A stretch of 58,568 bases of DNA, taken from positions 1 to 58,568 of the forward strand of contig JAFWQC010000039.1 of assembly GCA_017509245.1 (NCBI GenBank). The letters are read 5' to 3'. Below are positions 45,295-53,449 of the stretch, piece after piece; the first letter of the stretch is position 1, and every line of letters starts with the position of its first letter. Made by a program: the position numbers and the translations under genes. The notes below the pieces were generated by a model, which was not told the DNA's origin, ran no database searches, and was given only the letters and a program-made list of their open reading frames with translations. This DNA comes from Clostridiales bacterium (GTDB taxonomy: Bacteria; Bacillota; Clostridia; Saccharofermentanales; Saccharofermentanaceae).

Positions 45295-46134
45295 ATGGGA
45301 ACAATCAAATACCTTACACCGGAAGAATTCCGCAAACTGCAGCTTGCACAGCTGCCCCTTATTGAAGAATTAGACCGTGTCTGCAGAAAGCATGATATCA
45401 AATACACGATAGCATGCGGTTCGTTGCTCGGCGCGGTAAGACATAAGGGCTATATCCCGTGGGATGACGATGCGGATATTACGATGTTAAGGGAAGACTA
45501 TGAGAAGTTCCGGAAAGTCGCTCATGAGATGGACCCCTCCATTGCTTTCTTCCAGGATCACTATAACGACCCTGAATATCTCTGGGGCTATGCCAAGATA
45601 AGAAGAACAGGCACAAAGTTCGTAAGAGTAGGGCAGGAGCACATTCATTGTAAGACCGGTGTTGCCATAGATATCTTCCCTCTGGACGATTGCCCGAAGA
45701 GCATCATCGGCCAGTTCTTTCAGGATATCGACTGCTTCTTTATCAGGAAGATACCATATTCCCGTGTTGCGAAATACAGTTCCAAGGGCCTCGAGAAGCT
45801 AGGTTATAAGTTCCTTTCATTATTTCCTGTCGAGTGGTCATTCAAGCGCATTGAACATTATGCCAAGAAGAGCAACAACTCCACACCTAATAATGTCAGA
45901 CTTCTGAGCATTATGTCCTGGGGCAAGATCTGGAGAAAGCATCCGCTGAAGCAGAGATATTCCATGCCTAAGAAGTGGTTTCTTGAGCGTGACCTCTATG
46001 AATTTGAAGGTCATCAGTTCTTCGGTATAAAAGACTACGATGCGTTCCTCGAATTCCTCTACGGTGACTACATGACGCTGCCGCCTGAAGATAAGAGAGA
46101 ACCGCATGCACCGGTATCAGAATACGACTTCTAA
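45295..46134 (+). CDS. LicD family phosphotransferase
   Basis: 279-residue LicD protein with GSLLGAVRHKGYIPWDDDADI, a TGVAIDIFPLDDCPKS segment and the C-terminal GDYMTLPPEDKREPH. It is the closest relative of the LicD at 34472 and keeps the acidic site that copy has lost. ATG 45295 is chosen by alignment with that paralogue; a TTG at 45271 is the alternative. It ends the plus-strand phosphonate operon, so it is the best candidate for transferring a CMP-activated phosphonate to the glycan. The hairpin ATCTGCA/TGCAGAT (46134-46149) lies at its end. Confidence 0.87.
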   Translation: MGTIKYLTPEEFRKLQLAQLPLIEELDRVCRKHDIKYTIACGSLLGAVRHKGYIPWDDDADITMLREDYEKFRKVAHEMDPSIAFFQDHYNDPEYLWGYAKIRRTGTKFVRVGQEHIHCKTGVAIDIFPLDDCPKSIIGQFFQDIDCFFIRKIPYSRVAKYSSKGLEKLGYKFLSLFPVEWSFKRIEHYAKKSNNSTPNNVRLLSIMSWGKIWRKHPLKQRYSMPKKWFLERDLYEFEGHQFFGIKDYDAFLEFLYGDYMTLPPEDKREPHAPVSEYDF

Positions 46135-46185
46135 TCTGCAAATGCAGATGGCTTAGGCTATAAGACGTCCCGGTAATTCATTCTA

Positions 46186-46194
46186 TGCTATAAT
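46186..46194 (+). promoter_or_regulatory. Extended -10 promoter giving a probable leaderless mRNA
   Basis: TGC followed by a perfect TATAAT (46189-46194). Normal spacing puts the transcription start at 46201, the A of the LCP gene's ATG. The bases between (CACACC) contain no ribosome site. Confidence 0.65.
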
Positions 46195-46200
46195 CACACC

Positions 46201-47250
46201 ATGAAGATCAACAAACAGACAATTAAAGCAGTAGGTGTTTTAGCCGGAATAGCAGCCGTAATTGGCGGCGCTGTTATTGTGTCTTCGCTCCTTGAGAAGA
46301 AGTATTCCACAGCTCCTGTAGGCGCAGGACAGGCGTTAAGCCGCGCTGAGGTTGATGCTGCCAATAACGATCGTAACGATATACTTAACAATTCCAAGCC
46401 TATCAGATCCATAGAGTATAACGGCAGCACTTATGCCTATAACGATAACCTGGAAGTCTTGCTGTTTATTGGCGTTGATGACAGGGAAGTAATAGATTAT
46501 GGCGTAGACGGCCGTAACCATGCCCAGGCAGACCTTCTGTTACTCGCTATATTTAATAAAGATAAGAAGACTTACACTTTACTTCAGATTAACCGTGACA
46601 CCATGGCTGATATGATGTGTTACGACTATCACGGAACCTATACTGGACTCATAAACGAGCAGATAGCTCTGGCACACACATATAGGTCCGGCAAGGAAGA
46701 TTCATGTGAGGATACTGTATTTGCTGTATCCAGATACCTATACGATATCGATATATCGAATTATTTCTGCCTTACTATGGACGCGATACCGGTAATAAAC
46801 AATTCTGTTGGCGGTGTTACTGTAACTATTGAGGATGATTTCTCTGAGATCGATCCGACACTTGTAAAGGGTGAGACCATAAAGCTCCAAGGAGATCAGG
46901 CTGAGCACTACGTCAGAGGCAGAATGAGTGTCGTTAATGATCCGACAAATATCAACAGAATGAGCAGACAACGCACATATATGTCATCATTGCTTCCTAT
47001 GCTGGGCGAGAAGACCGCTAATGACGATAATTTTGCCCTCAGGCTTTTTGATAAGCTTTCACCTTATATGGTTACGGATTGTACAGTAGATCAGTTAACG
47101 AACTATATTTCCCAGTTCTCCGATTACACTCTCGACGGCATTATCTCGCCTGAAGGCAACTCCGTAAAAGGGGAGAAATTCATGGAATTCTATGCTGATG
47201 AAGCTGCACTTAAGAAAACTATAATTGATCTGTTCTACGTTAAGCAGTAA
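46201..47250 (+). CDS. LytR-CpsA-Psr (LCP) family glycopolymer transferase
   Basis: 349-residue membrane-anchored enzyme. A signal anchor lies at about 10-30. The LCP domain shows IGVDDRE, QADLLLLAIF, QINRDTMADM with the conserved Arg, and the late YVRGRMSVVNDPTNINRMSRQ pattern cut by this family's Asp/Arg residues. LCP enzymes move a finished glycopolymer from its lipid carrier to peptidoglycan. It sits alone between the phosphonate/LicD operon and the convergent cps genes. It probably attaches the decorated polymer to the wall. The ATG seems to be leaderless. Confidence 0.88.
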   Translation: MKINKQTIKAVGVLAGIAAVIGGAVIVSSLLEKKYSTAPVGAGQALSRAEVDAANNDRNDILNNSKPIRSIEYNGSTYAYNDNLEVLLFIGVDDREVIDYGVDGRNHAQADLLLLAIFNKDKKTYTLLQINRDTMADMMCYDYHGTYTGLINEQIALAHTYRSGKEDSCEDTVFAVSRYLYDIDISNYFCLTMDAIPVINNSVGGVTVTIEDDFSEIDPTLVKGETIKLQGDQAEHYVRGRMSVVNDPTNINRMSRQRTYMSSLLPMLGEKTANDDNFALRLFDKLSPYMVTDCTVDQLTNYISQFSDYTLDGIISPEGNSVKGEKFMEFYADEAALKKTIIDLFYVKQ

Positions 47251-47304
47251 TCAAAGATCTGATTGCTCGAAGAATCTCACATTAAATAAAAAAAGACATA
47301 AGAA

Positions 47305-47330
47305 AAGGGGTATCCGACCGGATACCCCTT
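47305..47330. terminator. Bidirectional terminator
   Basis: AAGGGGTATCCG (47305-47316) is perfectly complementary to CGGATACCCCTT (47319-47330). It lies between the convergent LCP gene and wall-protein gene. A T-rich tract follows on the minus strand (complement of 47286-47294). Confidence 0.8.
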
Positions 47331-47360
47331 AAGATTTGAAATAACTTTTTGGCCAAAAAA

Positions 47361-47939
47361 TTACATCACTTCTTTTGCAGTCTGCTGCTTCTTTGCTGTG
47401 CTGAAGAAGAATACAGCGCCAGCTGCGAGTGCTACTGCAGAAACAATGTATACCAATCCGTCATAACCTGTCTGAGCAGAATTCTTGCCTGTTGTGCCAC
47501 TAGTATTAGAAGATGTCTTCTTAACTAAGAAAGCTACAGGGCAAAGGTGACTAAATGTAACAACATTGCTTGAGAATGCTGCATCTTCCCAACCTGCACC
47601 GTTCCAGACTAATACTCTCTCAATCTTATCAGATCCGTCGAAAGTAAATGCAACCTTAAGTCCATCAGGGAACTGAGTAATTTCTTCGCCTGTTGACTTT
47701 AAGTATGCTCTTACATCGCAAACTTCAGTATTAGTATCGTCTGTCTCGAAAGCTGAGAGTTTATCCTGCTGCTCACTAGTAAGGGTTGTATCAAATACTT
47801 CTACGATGATTGAATCATCCTGAGATTCACCCTTGATCTTAGAACTTACAGAAGGGCTTCCTGTAACATCAGCCATAGCTGTAACACCTAAACCCATGAC
47901 AACCGCAATAGCAGCGACCATAGCTATAAGCTTTTTCAC
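47361..47939 (-). CDS. Putative sortase-anchored surface protein
   Basis: 192-residue secreted protein of unknown function. A signal peptide covers about 1-25 (LIAMVAAIAVVMGLGVTAMA). The mature part is small and acidic with no family I recognise. The C terminus has an NSAQTG motif, a hydrophobic stretch and a KKQQ-type charged tail, the tripartite form of a cell-wall sorting signal with a non-classical pentapeptide. The GTG at 47939 follows GGAGGAG. The sortase gene lies directly upstream on the same strand, and I infer that it anchors this protein. A hairpin and T run between them suggest a separate transcript. Confidence 0.75.
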   Translation of the reverse strand: MKKLIAMVAAIAVVMGLGVTAMADVTGSPSVSSKIKGESQDDSIIVEVFDTTLTSEQQDKLSAFETDDTNTEVCDVRAYLKSTGEEITQFPDGLKVAFTFDGSDKIERVLVWNGAGWEDAAFSSNVVTFSHLCPVAFLVKKTSSNTSGTTGKNSAQTGYDGLVYIVSAVALAAGAVFFFSTAKKQQTAKEVM

Positions 47940-47990
47940 TATCCGATCTCCTCCTTTCTCCAAGAATAATATGATTTTATAATAACTATT

Positions 47991-48018
47991 AAAAAAATAC
48001 AAATTTTTTAAGATTTGT
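47991..48018 (-). terminator. Possible weak terminator between sortase and surface-protein genes
   Basis: On the minus strand ACAAAT pairs with ATTTGT and is followed by ATTTTTTT. A second inverted repeat ATCACTTT/AAAGTGAT (48020-48044) lies just upstream. The AT-only stem is weak. Confidence 0.45.
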
Positions 48019-48069
48019 AATCACTTTGTAAACAAAAAAGTGATAAATAAAGCAACAAATTGCACAAAA

Positions 48070-48900
48070 CTACTGTACAGACGAGTCGTAAACCAGCTTT
48101 CCGAACACTACAAACCTCTTATAACGGTTCCCGATTAGGCATGTTGATAAAGCTATTACCTTATCCCCAGCCTCCGGAGCATACTGTTCGTGGAACCTTG
48201 CCTCCATGCTCCTGGTGGCCATAATGTCATCGAAAAACTCTGTAAATACTTCTTCGTCAGTGAAGTCATGGTAATGGAGCATATGTCTGCTTTCATAGGG
48301 TACAGTAGCAAATACAGCATATTTGAGTACTCTGTCTGGCAAATATATTTCAATTACGGGCTCTGCATCCCAGAATTCATCGTCAGTAAAGTAATTCTGG
48401 AGATATCCGAACATAGCTCCGGACATCATATGGTGTCCATAAAGTACTGTTACAGGGTCATTAAAGTCCTTGGAATTGTATTGATGTTCACTGAATATGG
48501 ACCCTGCAGATGAATAATCGCAGTCACTGTTGTGTGTCAGGTAATAACTGTCATCATTAGGCGCCTGAACAACTGGATAGTCAATATTTGTGTTCTTAAT
48601 ATATATCCATGCATAGATGTCTGAGTTGTATCCCTGCAATTTCTCGAAATCAACAGGGCAGACGTAGACATCAGCCGTGGCATCTGTAGCTACAGTTGAA
48701 TAGGTAGGAATTATAGCAAGACTTTCATCAGGAGCAGTATATTCGGTTTCTTCTTCCGTTTCTGTTGTGTCTGTGGCCGACATTGTAGCAGTAAGGCTTG
48801 CTTTAGGCTCATAAAGTATGGTGACCAGTTTTATGATGCAGAAAACGGCTCCAAGAGCTAGAACAGAACCGATAATAATATAAATAGTCTTTTTATTCAT
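48070..48900 (-). CDS. Class B sortase
   Basis: 276-residue membrane-anchored transpeptidase. A signal anchor lies at about 5-27. A Thr/Glu-rich linker precedes the sortase B domain. The catalytic His is in VLYGHHM, the Cys in ALSTCLIG and the Arg in RYKRFVVFG, the standard triad. ATG 48900 has TGAGGAT upstream; the longer in-frame form would overlap the CpsB gene. It lies 13 bp after cpsB in the cps operon. Its likely substrate is the surface protein encoded next. Class B members in Clostridia often use motifs other than LPxTG. Confidence 0.9.
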   Translation of the reverse strand: MNKKTIYIIIGSVLALGAVFCIIKLVTILYEPKASLTATMSATDTTETEEETEYTAPDESLAIIPTYSTVATDATADVYVCPVDFEKLQGYNSDIYAWIYIKNTNIDYPVVQAPNDDSYYLTHNSDCDYSSAGSIFSEHQYNSKDFNDPVTVLYGHHMMSGAMFGYLQNYFTDDEFWDAEPVIEIYLPDRVLKYAVFATVPYESRHMLHYHDFTDEEVFTEFFDDIMATRSMEARFHEQYAPEAGDKVIALSTCLIGNRYKRFVVFGKLVYDSSVQ

Positions 48901-48913
48901 AAATCTATCCTCA

Positions 48914-49639
48914 TTAGAAGAAGTCACTGCTGAATTGTTCGATAATATCGTACTGGCGGTTAGCAAGATCCTGGACAAATTCCTGTCCTAGTGTTTTTGT
49001 GATCAAACCAAGTGCTGGACCGATATTTACCGGGCGGTGGTTCATATTGTGAGCATCCGACCCCAAAAAAGTGATTACACCTTTCTTCAGCATCTTCATT
49101 GCCCTACGAGTATACCCCTGTTCAAGGAAGAATTCAGCGTTACTTTGAAAGAAAATATCCAGATTAAGGAAGGCTTTAACTAAATGATGTGGCTGATCAA
49201 GATAACGCTCAATATGTGCAGCAACGGGCATTATGCCTGTAGTAGAGGCTATCATGCCGACTTCATCAACCATTCTGGCTGTCCATGTGTGGAATGGCAT
49301 TTCAAGGAGAAGTAGATCCGTACCTTCGAGGCATAATTCATGAAGACCTTCAAAACGGCTTATTCCGTCAAAGAACCGGACCTCTGCTCCAAGTCTAATA
49401 GCAGGTAACGAGGTTTGCAGGTCCGGAGACATGAATAAAGCCGCTTTAAGAGATTCAAAAGCATTATTACGCCTGTATAAGAATCTTTCAGGCGTGTTGT
49501 GGTCAGCGTAGAAGTGAGGAGTAGCAACTATCTCTTCGATTCCCTGATCCCTCCATGCTTTAAGCATTGCTAAAGAAACGGCTATGCTGTCTGAGCCGTC
49601 ATCAATACCGGGAAGAAAATGCGAATGGAAGTCAATCAT
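48914..49639 (-). CDS. cpsB: CpsB/YwqE-type tyrosine-protein phosphatase (PHP fold)
   Basis: 241-residue metal-dependent phosphatase. It has DFHSHFLPGIDDGS at the N terminus, VATPHFY, and a late FLGSDAHN segment, all metal-binding motifs of the PHP-fold CpsB family. It removes phosphate from the CpsD kinase and so tunes polymer length and export. It starts six bases after the kinase gene. The order CpsC-CpsD-CpsB is a common variant of the phosphoregulatory module. Confidence 0.93.
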   Translation of the reverse strand: MIDFHSHFLPGIDDGSDSIAVSLAMLKAWRDQGIEEIVATPHFYADHNTPERFLYRRNNAFESLKAALFMSPDLQTSLPAIRLGAEVRFFDGISRFEGLHELCLEGTDLLLLEMPFHTWTARMVDEVGMIASTTGIMPVAAHIERYLDQPHHLVKAFLNLDIFFQSNAEFFLEQGYTRRAMKMLKKGVITFLGSDAHNMNHRPVNIGPALGLITKTLGQEFVQDLANRQYDIIEQFSSDFF

Positions 49640-49644
49640 AAGAT

Positions 49645-50415
49645 TTAAGGCTTTTTATAATAATAATCCTTATTCTTATAATATCCCTTTTTATAGTACT
49701 TGCCGCCACCGGATTCGGCTCCGTTATAAACAAAGCCTAATACACGCGCATCAACCAGTTTTAACTGTCTCATTGTTTCCGCAAGAGCACCACGGTCAGT
49801 GTGATTATTGCGTACAACGATAATTGTTCCGTCAATTCTATTAGAAGTGATCAAGGCATCCGTAACTACAGTAACAGGTGGTTGATCTATAAAAATATAG
49901 TCATAGTTCTTTCTCAAAATGGCAAGGAGTGAATCTAATCTGGCAGAACCGAGAAGTTCTGAAGGGTTAGGTGGAATAGTTCCTGCAACAATAACATCAA
50001 CAGATACCGGCTTTGTGCCCTCTTTACCTGTAGTAAACTTCTGGATAGCATCGTTGATAGAATTAAGACCTACTAACAGGTTAGACAAACCGGGACCAGT
50101 CTTAAGCTTAAGTCTGTTAGCAAGTGTAGGAAGACGCATGTCTCCTTCTATCAGCAAAACGCTCTTGCGTGACTCAGCAAAGGTATAAGCAAGATTTAGA
50201 AGAGTCATACTTTTGCCTTCACCGGGTACAGATGAGGTAACACCAATAACTTTTCCGTCGCCTGATGTATCATCTGAGAAAGAGAACATGATGTTAGTTC
50301 TAAGCAATTTATAGGACTCAGCTGCCGCAAAACTAAGGCGTGGACCAATCATGAAACGACGCTCGTTTCTTAAATTCTCTTCTGTTTTTAGTGTCTTTTT
50401 CTTATTATCAGCCAT
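49645..50415 (-). CDS. cpsD: CpsD/YwqD-type tyrosine kinase
   Basis: 256-residue BY-kinase. Walker A is SSVPGEGKSMT, Walker A' is LLIEGDMRLP, and Walker B reads YIFIDQPP, with Gln where DTPP or DSPP is usual. The C-terminal tyrosine cluster (KYYKKGYYKNKDYYYKKP) is the autophosphorylation site. It works with the membrane activator encoded by the overlapping upstream gene. ATG 50415 overlaps that gene's stop by eight bases; an in-frame upstream extension is unlikely. It regulates the Wzy-dependent pathway, perhaps for more than one locus in this window. Confidence 0.93.
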   Translation of the reverse strand: MADNKKKTLKTEENLRNERRFMIGPRLSFAAAESYKLLRTNIMFSFSDDTSGDGKVIGVTSSVPGEGKSMTLLNLAYTFAESRKSVLLIEGDMRLPTLANRLKLKTGPGLSNLLVGLNSINDAIQKFTTGKEGTKPVSVDVIVAGTIPPNPSELLGSARLDSLLAILRKNYDYIFIDQPPVTVVTDALITSNRIDGTIIVVRNNHTDRGALAETMRQLKLVDARVLGFVYNGAESGGGKYYKKGYYKNKDYYYKKP

Positions 50416-51265
50416 TCTTATCACCATCCGATCCGGACTTTGCATCAATTACAAAGGGAGTCTTCTGTTCGATAACAGAAGATGCGCTATCCGCGTAAGT
50501 CTTTCTAACTTTATCTCCGCCTCTGGCTACTGCAGTGCTGTAATAGCCATATCCGTTCTGCCTTGAAGTTATAAGATCAGGAACAACCGTAAGGAGCGGA
50601 ATATCAGGATATGTTTTCGTTAGATAATCTTCTGAATGGATAATATCATCCCTGATATAGCTAATTACTATAATTGCTGCAGCTATAATAAACCCAATAA
50701 GAGCGCCGATTACTGTATTCTTAGTGAAACTCGGAGATGATCTATGCGAAGCAATTACAGCATAATCAACAACCTTCACATCACTTCCGTTAACAATTGA
50801 AGATATTTTTTCGGGAAGAATATTAGCTATGGTATTAGCTAGCATTTCAGCTTCTTGTGGATCGGTAGAAGTTACGGTTATGCTAAATACCTGTGTATCA
50901 TTTACAGCTTTTGCTTCTACCATGCTTGATAATTGATCGTAAGAATAATTCACGCCAGATACTCTAATTACTTCATTTATTACTGTTCTTGATTTTAAAA
51001 TAACAGTATAAGTAGCAACGAGTGACTTTGCTGCATTTATCTCTGTACTTGAAATCGAGAAACTAGTGCTTCCTACTGAAATATCTGAGTTGTTGACGTA
51101 CATTAGAGCACTTGATTTATAAATTGGTTTTATAAATAAAAAAGAATAGCCAAAAGCAACTACTCCGCCAATTATTGTCAGAATAATTACAAGCCATATT
51201 TTCTTGATAAATTGACCGAGTATTTCAAACAAATCAATGACAGTCTCGCCATTATTGTCGTTCAT
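50408..51265 (-). CDS. cpsC: CpsC/CapA-type chain-length and kinase-activator protein
   Basis: 285-residue Wzz-family membrane protein. It has TM1 at about 23-47 and TM2 at about 180-205, with an external loop between them. The cytosolic tail, containing a RQNGYGYYS segment, would contact the CpsD kinase. ATG 51265 has AGGAG nine bases upstream; a TTG six bases earlier is too close. It is the first gene of the minus-strand cps operon and divergent from the third polysaccharide locus. It differs from the longer Wzz-like protein at 3371 in having no large C-terminal region. Confidence 0.9.
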   Translation of the reverse strand: MNDNNGETVIDLFEILGQFIKKIWLVIILTIIGGVVAFGYSFLFIKPIYKSSALMYVNNSDISVGSTSFSISSTEINAAKSLVATYTVILKSRTVINEVIRVSGVNYSYDQLSSMVEAKAVNDTQVFSITVTSTDPQEAEMLANTIANILPEKISSIVNGSDVKVVDYAVIASHRSSPSFTKNTVIGALIGFIIAAAIIVISYIRDDIIHSEDYLTKTYPDIPLLTVVPDLITSRQNGYGYYSTAVARGGDKVRKTYADSASSVIEQKTPFVIDAKSGSDGDKNG

Positions 51266-51438
51266 TGACAATTCTCCTTAGTAAATAATCAAATAAATAA
51301 CATTATCTAATAAATATTATTTTACAAAGACGATAATACAAAACATGTCAGGTTTTGTCTATAAATCATTTTAATTTAAATGAACAATGTTTTTGTAAAT
51401 ACCACTAAAAATTTATTTATATTTTTGTTAAAAATGCT

Positions 51439-51466
51439 TTGTAGAAATAAATAAGTATAATATAAT
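51439..51466 (+). promoter_or_regulatory. Possible promoter of the third polysaccharide locus
   Basis: Two overlapping TATAAT boxes (51456-51461 and 51461-51466) lie in a very AT-rich divergent region; TTGTAG (51439-51444) is 16 bp before the second. Transcription would begin near 51468-51473. Confidence 0.5.
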
Positions 51467-51479
51467 TAACATTTGAGAA

Positions 51480-53429
51480 ATGTGCTTCGAAAGTGTTATA
51501 GTGCTGGTAAATGATATGAATAATGATTCAAGTAGTAATGTAAAAAAGCGTCTGATATCTGGATTCTCAAATAAGCGTTGGGTTCGCAATGCATTAATTG
51601 TTATGCTGGGTGATATTGCATCCACATATTTTTGTTTTTTGATGGCATTGCTTTTAAGATTTGACTTTTCATTTAATGCGATACCTGTTCATTATTTTAT
51701 GTGGTATTTATATTTATTACCGCTGTGGTGTGTTTTTGTCGTTATTGTTTTCTTTGCTGCTCGTTTATATCACAGTATTTGGAGCTTTGTCAGTATTGAT
51801 GAAGCTCTTCAAGTTCTAAGAGCCTATTGCTTGTTATCTCCTTTATTTGTTGCTTCTTCTTTAATCCTGAAATTTAGAATGCCTTTATCATTTTATATTG
51901 CTGGAACTGTAGCTTGTATTATTTGTCATATTGGCATTCGTTTCTCTTATAGATTGTTAAGAAAACTGAGTGGAGCTATCAGTTCTTCCGGCAATAAAAA
52001 TTCAATTATTGAACGTGTAATGATAATCGGTGCCGGTGATGCCGGTTCAGTTCTTATTAAGGAATTGAAGCATTCTACTCTTACTAATATGATTCCTGTT
52101 TGTATTATTGATGATAACGTAAATAAGCAGGGAAGAGCGCTTTATGGTGTTCCTGTTGTCGGTGGAAGAGATGAAATTATTTCAAAAGCAGCTGAATATG
52201 ATATTGGAACCATTATTTTTGCTATTCCAACGGCTTCCGGATCTGATCGTAAAGAAATACTTAATATTGCTAAAGAATCAGGATGTAAATTGAGAACAAT
52301 TCCTGGCGTATATCAGTTAGCTAATGGTGATGTCAGTATTTCAAGGGTTAGAGATGTTGAGTTAACAGACCTCTTGGGCAGAGATCCTATAACAGTTGAT
52401 AATGAAGCTGTATTCAATATGATTACCGGCAAAACCATCCTTGTTACAGGTGGTGGTGGATCTATTGGTTCTGAACTTTGCCGTCAGATTGCGTCACATA
52501 ATCCCAAACAGCTTATTATCTTTGATATATATGAGAACAATGCTTATGAGATCCAGCAAGATCTTATAAGAAAATATAAAGATAAGGGTCTTAATCTTGT
52601 CACTTTAATTGGTTCTGTTCGAAATACTCATAGGATTTATACTGTTATGATGCAGTATAAACCGGATATTGTATTCCATGCAGCTGCGCATAAACACGTT
52701 CCTCTGATGGAAGAAAGCCCTAATGAAGCAATAAAAAATAATGTCATGGGTACTTATAAGACAGCTAAAGCTGCTGCTGAGGCTGGCGTTAAGAAGTTCG
52801 TTCTTATATCTACTGATAAAGCTGTAAATCCTACAAATATAATGGGTGCAACTAAGAGAATCTGTGAGATGATCATTCAGATGATGGATAGAGAGACTCA
52901 GGGAACTTCTTTTGTTGCTGTTAGATTTGGTAATGTTCTCGGTTCTAACGGTTCCGTTATCCCTCTTTTTAAGAAGCAGATAGCTGAAGGTGGTCCAGTT
53001 ACTGTTACTCATAAAGATATCAACAGATTCTTTATGACCATTCCTGAGGCTGTTTCACTCGTTCTTCAGGCTTCTTACTACGCTAAAGGCGGCGAGATCT
53101 TTGTCCTTGATATGGGTGATCCTGTTAAGATTGATGATATGGCTAGAAACCTTATTAAGCTTTCAGGCCTAAGACCTGATGTTGATATTAAGATTGAATA
53201 TACTGGTCTTCGTCCCGGCGAGAAATTGTATGAAGAGAAGCTTATGGCTGAAGAGGGAATGCAGACTACAGACAATAAGTTAATATTTATTGGCAAACCT
53301 ATCGATATGGATGACGAGTGGTTTAAGAATAAACTTGTTGAATTAGATAAAGACAGCCAGGAAGATGACGAGAACATAAAAAAGTATGTTCAGGAGATCG
53401 TTCCGACTTATAAAATTGGTACATATTAA
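51480..53429 (+). CDS. FlaA1/CapD-type membrane NDP-sugar 4,6-dehydratase (second copy)
   Basis: 649-residue paralogue of the dehydratase at 4864. About four helices lie within 30-160, a CoA-binding-like domain follows (GAGDAG), then the SDR domain with GGGGSIG and the Met-form MGATK active site. The C terminus keeps the LRPGEKLYEE segment. It should make UDP-2-acetamido-4-keto-2,4,6-trideoxyhexose. Neither possible start (ATG 51480 or ATG 51516) has a good ribosome site; 51516 gives a more usual N terminus (MNNDSS). Its codons are much more AT-rich than those of the first copy, so this is not a recent duplication. Two aminotransferase genes follow. Confidence 0.92.
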   Translation: MCFESVIVLVNDMNNDSSSNVKKRLISGFSNKRWVRNALIVMLGDIASTYFCFLMALLLRFDFSFNAIPVHYFMWYLYLLPLWCVFVVIVFFAARLYHSIWSFVSIDEALQVLRAYCLLSPLFVASSLILKFRMPLSFYIAGTVACIICHIGIRFSYRLLRKLSGAISSSGNKNSIIERVMIIGAGDAGSVLIKELKHSTLTNMIPVCIIDDNVNKQGRALYGVPVVGGRDEIISKAAEYDIGTIIFAIPTASGSDRKEILNIAKESGCKLRTIPGVYQLANGDVSISRVRDVELTDLLGRDPITVDNEAVFNMITGKTILVTGGGGSIGSELCRQIASHNPKQLIIFDIYENNAYEIQQDLIRKYKDKGLNLVTLIGSVRNTHRIYTVMMQYKPDIVFHAAAHKHVPLMEESPNEAIKNNVMGTYKTAKAAAEAGVKKFVLISTDKAVNPTNIMGATKRICEMIIQMMDRETQGTSFVAVRFGNVLGSNGSVIPLFKKQIAEGGPVTVTHKDINRFFMTIPEAVSLVLQASYYAKGGEIFVLDMGDPVKIDDMARNLIKLSGLRPDVDIKIEYTGLRPGEKLYEEKLMAEEGMQTTDNKLIFIGKPIDMDDEWFKNKLVELDKDSQEDDENIKKYVQEIVPTYKIGTY

Positions 53430-53449
53430 ATGGGGATCAGGTAACAAAT

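Noticed and set aside
4864..53429. The two FlaA1-type dehydratases as an assembly duplication
   Set aside because: They differ in codon use, length and neighbours, so they are genuine diverged paralogues.
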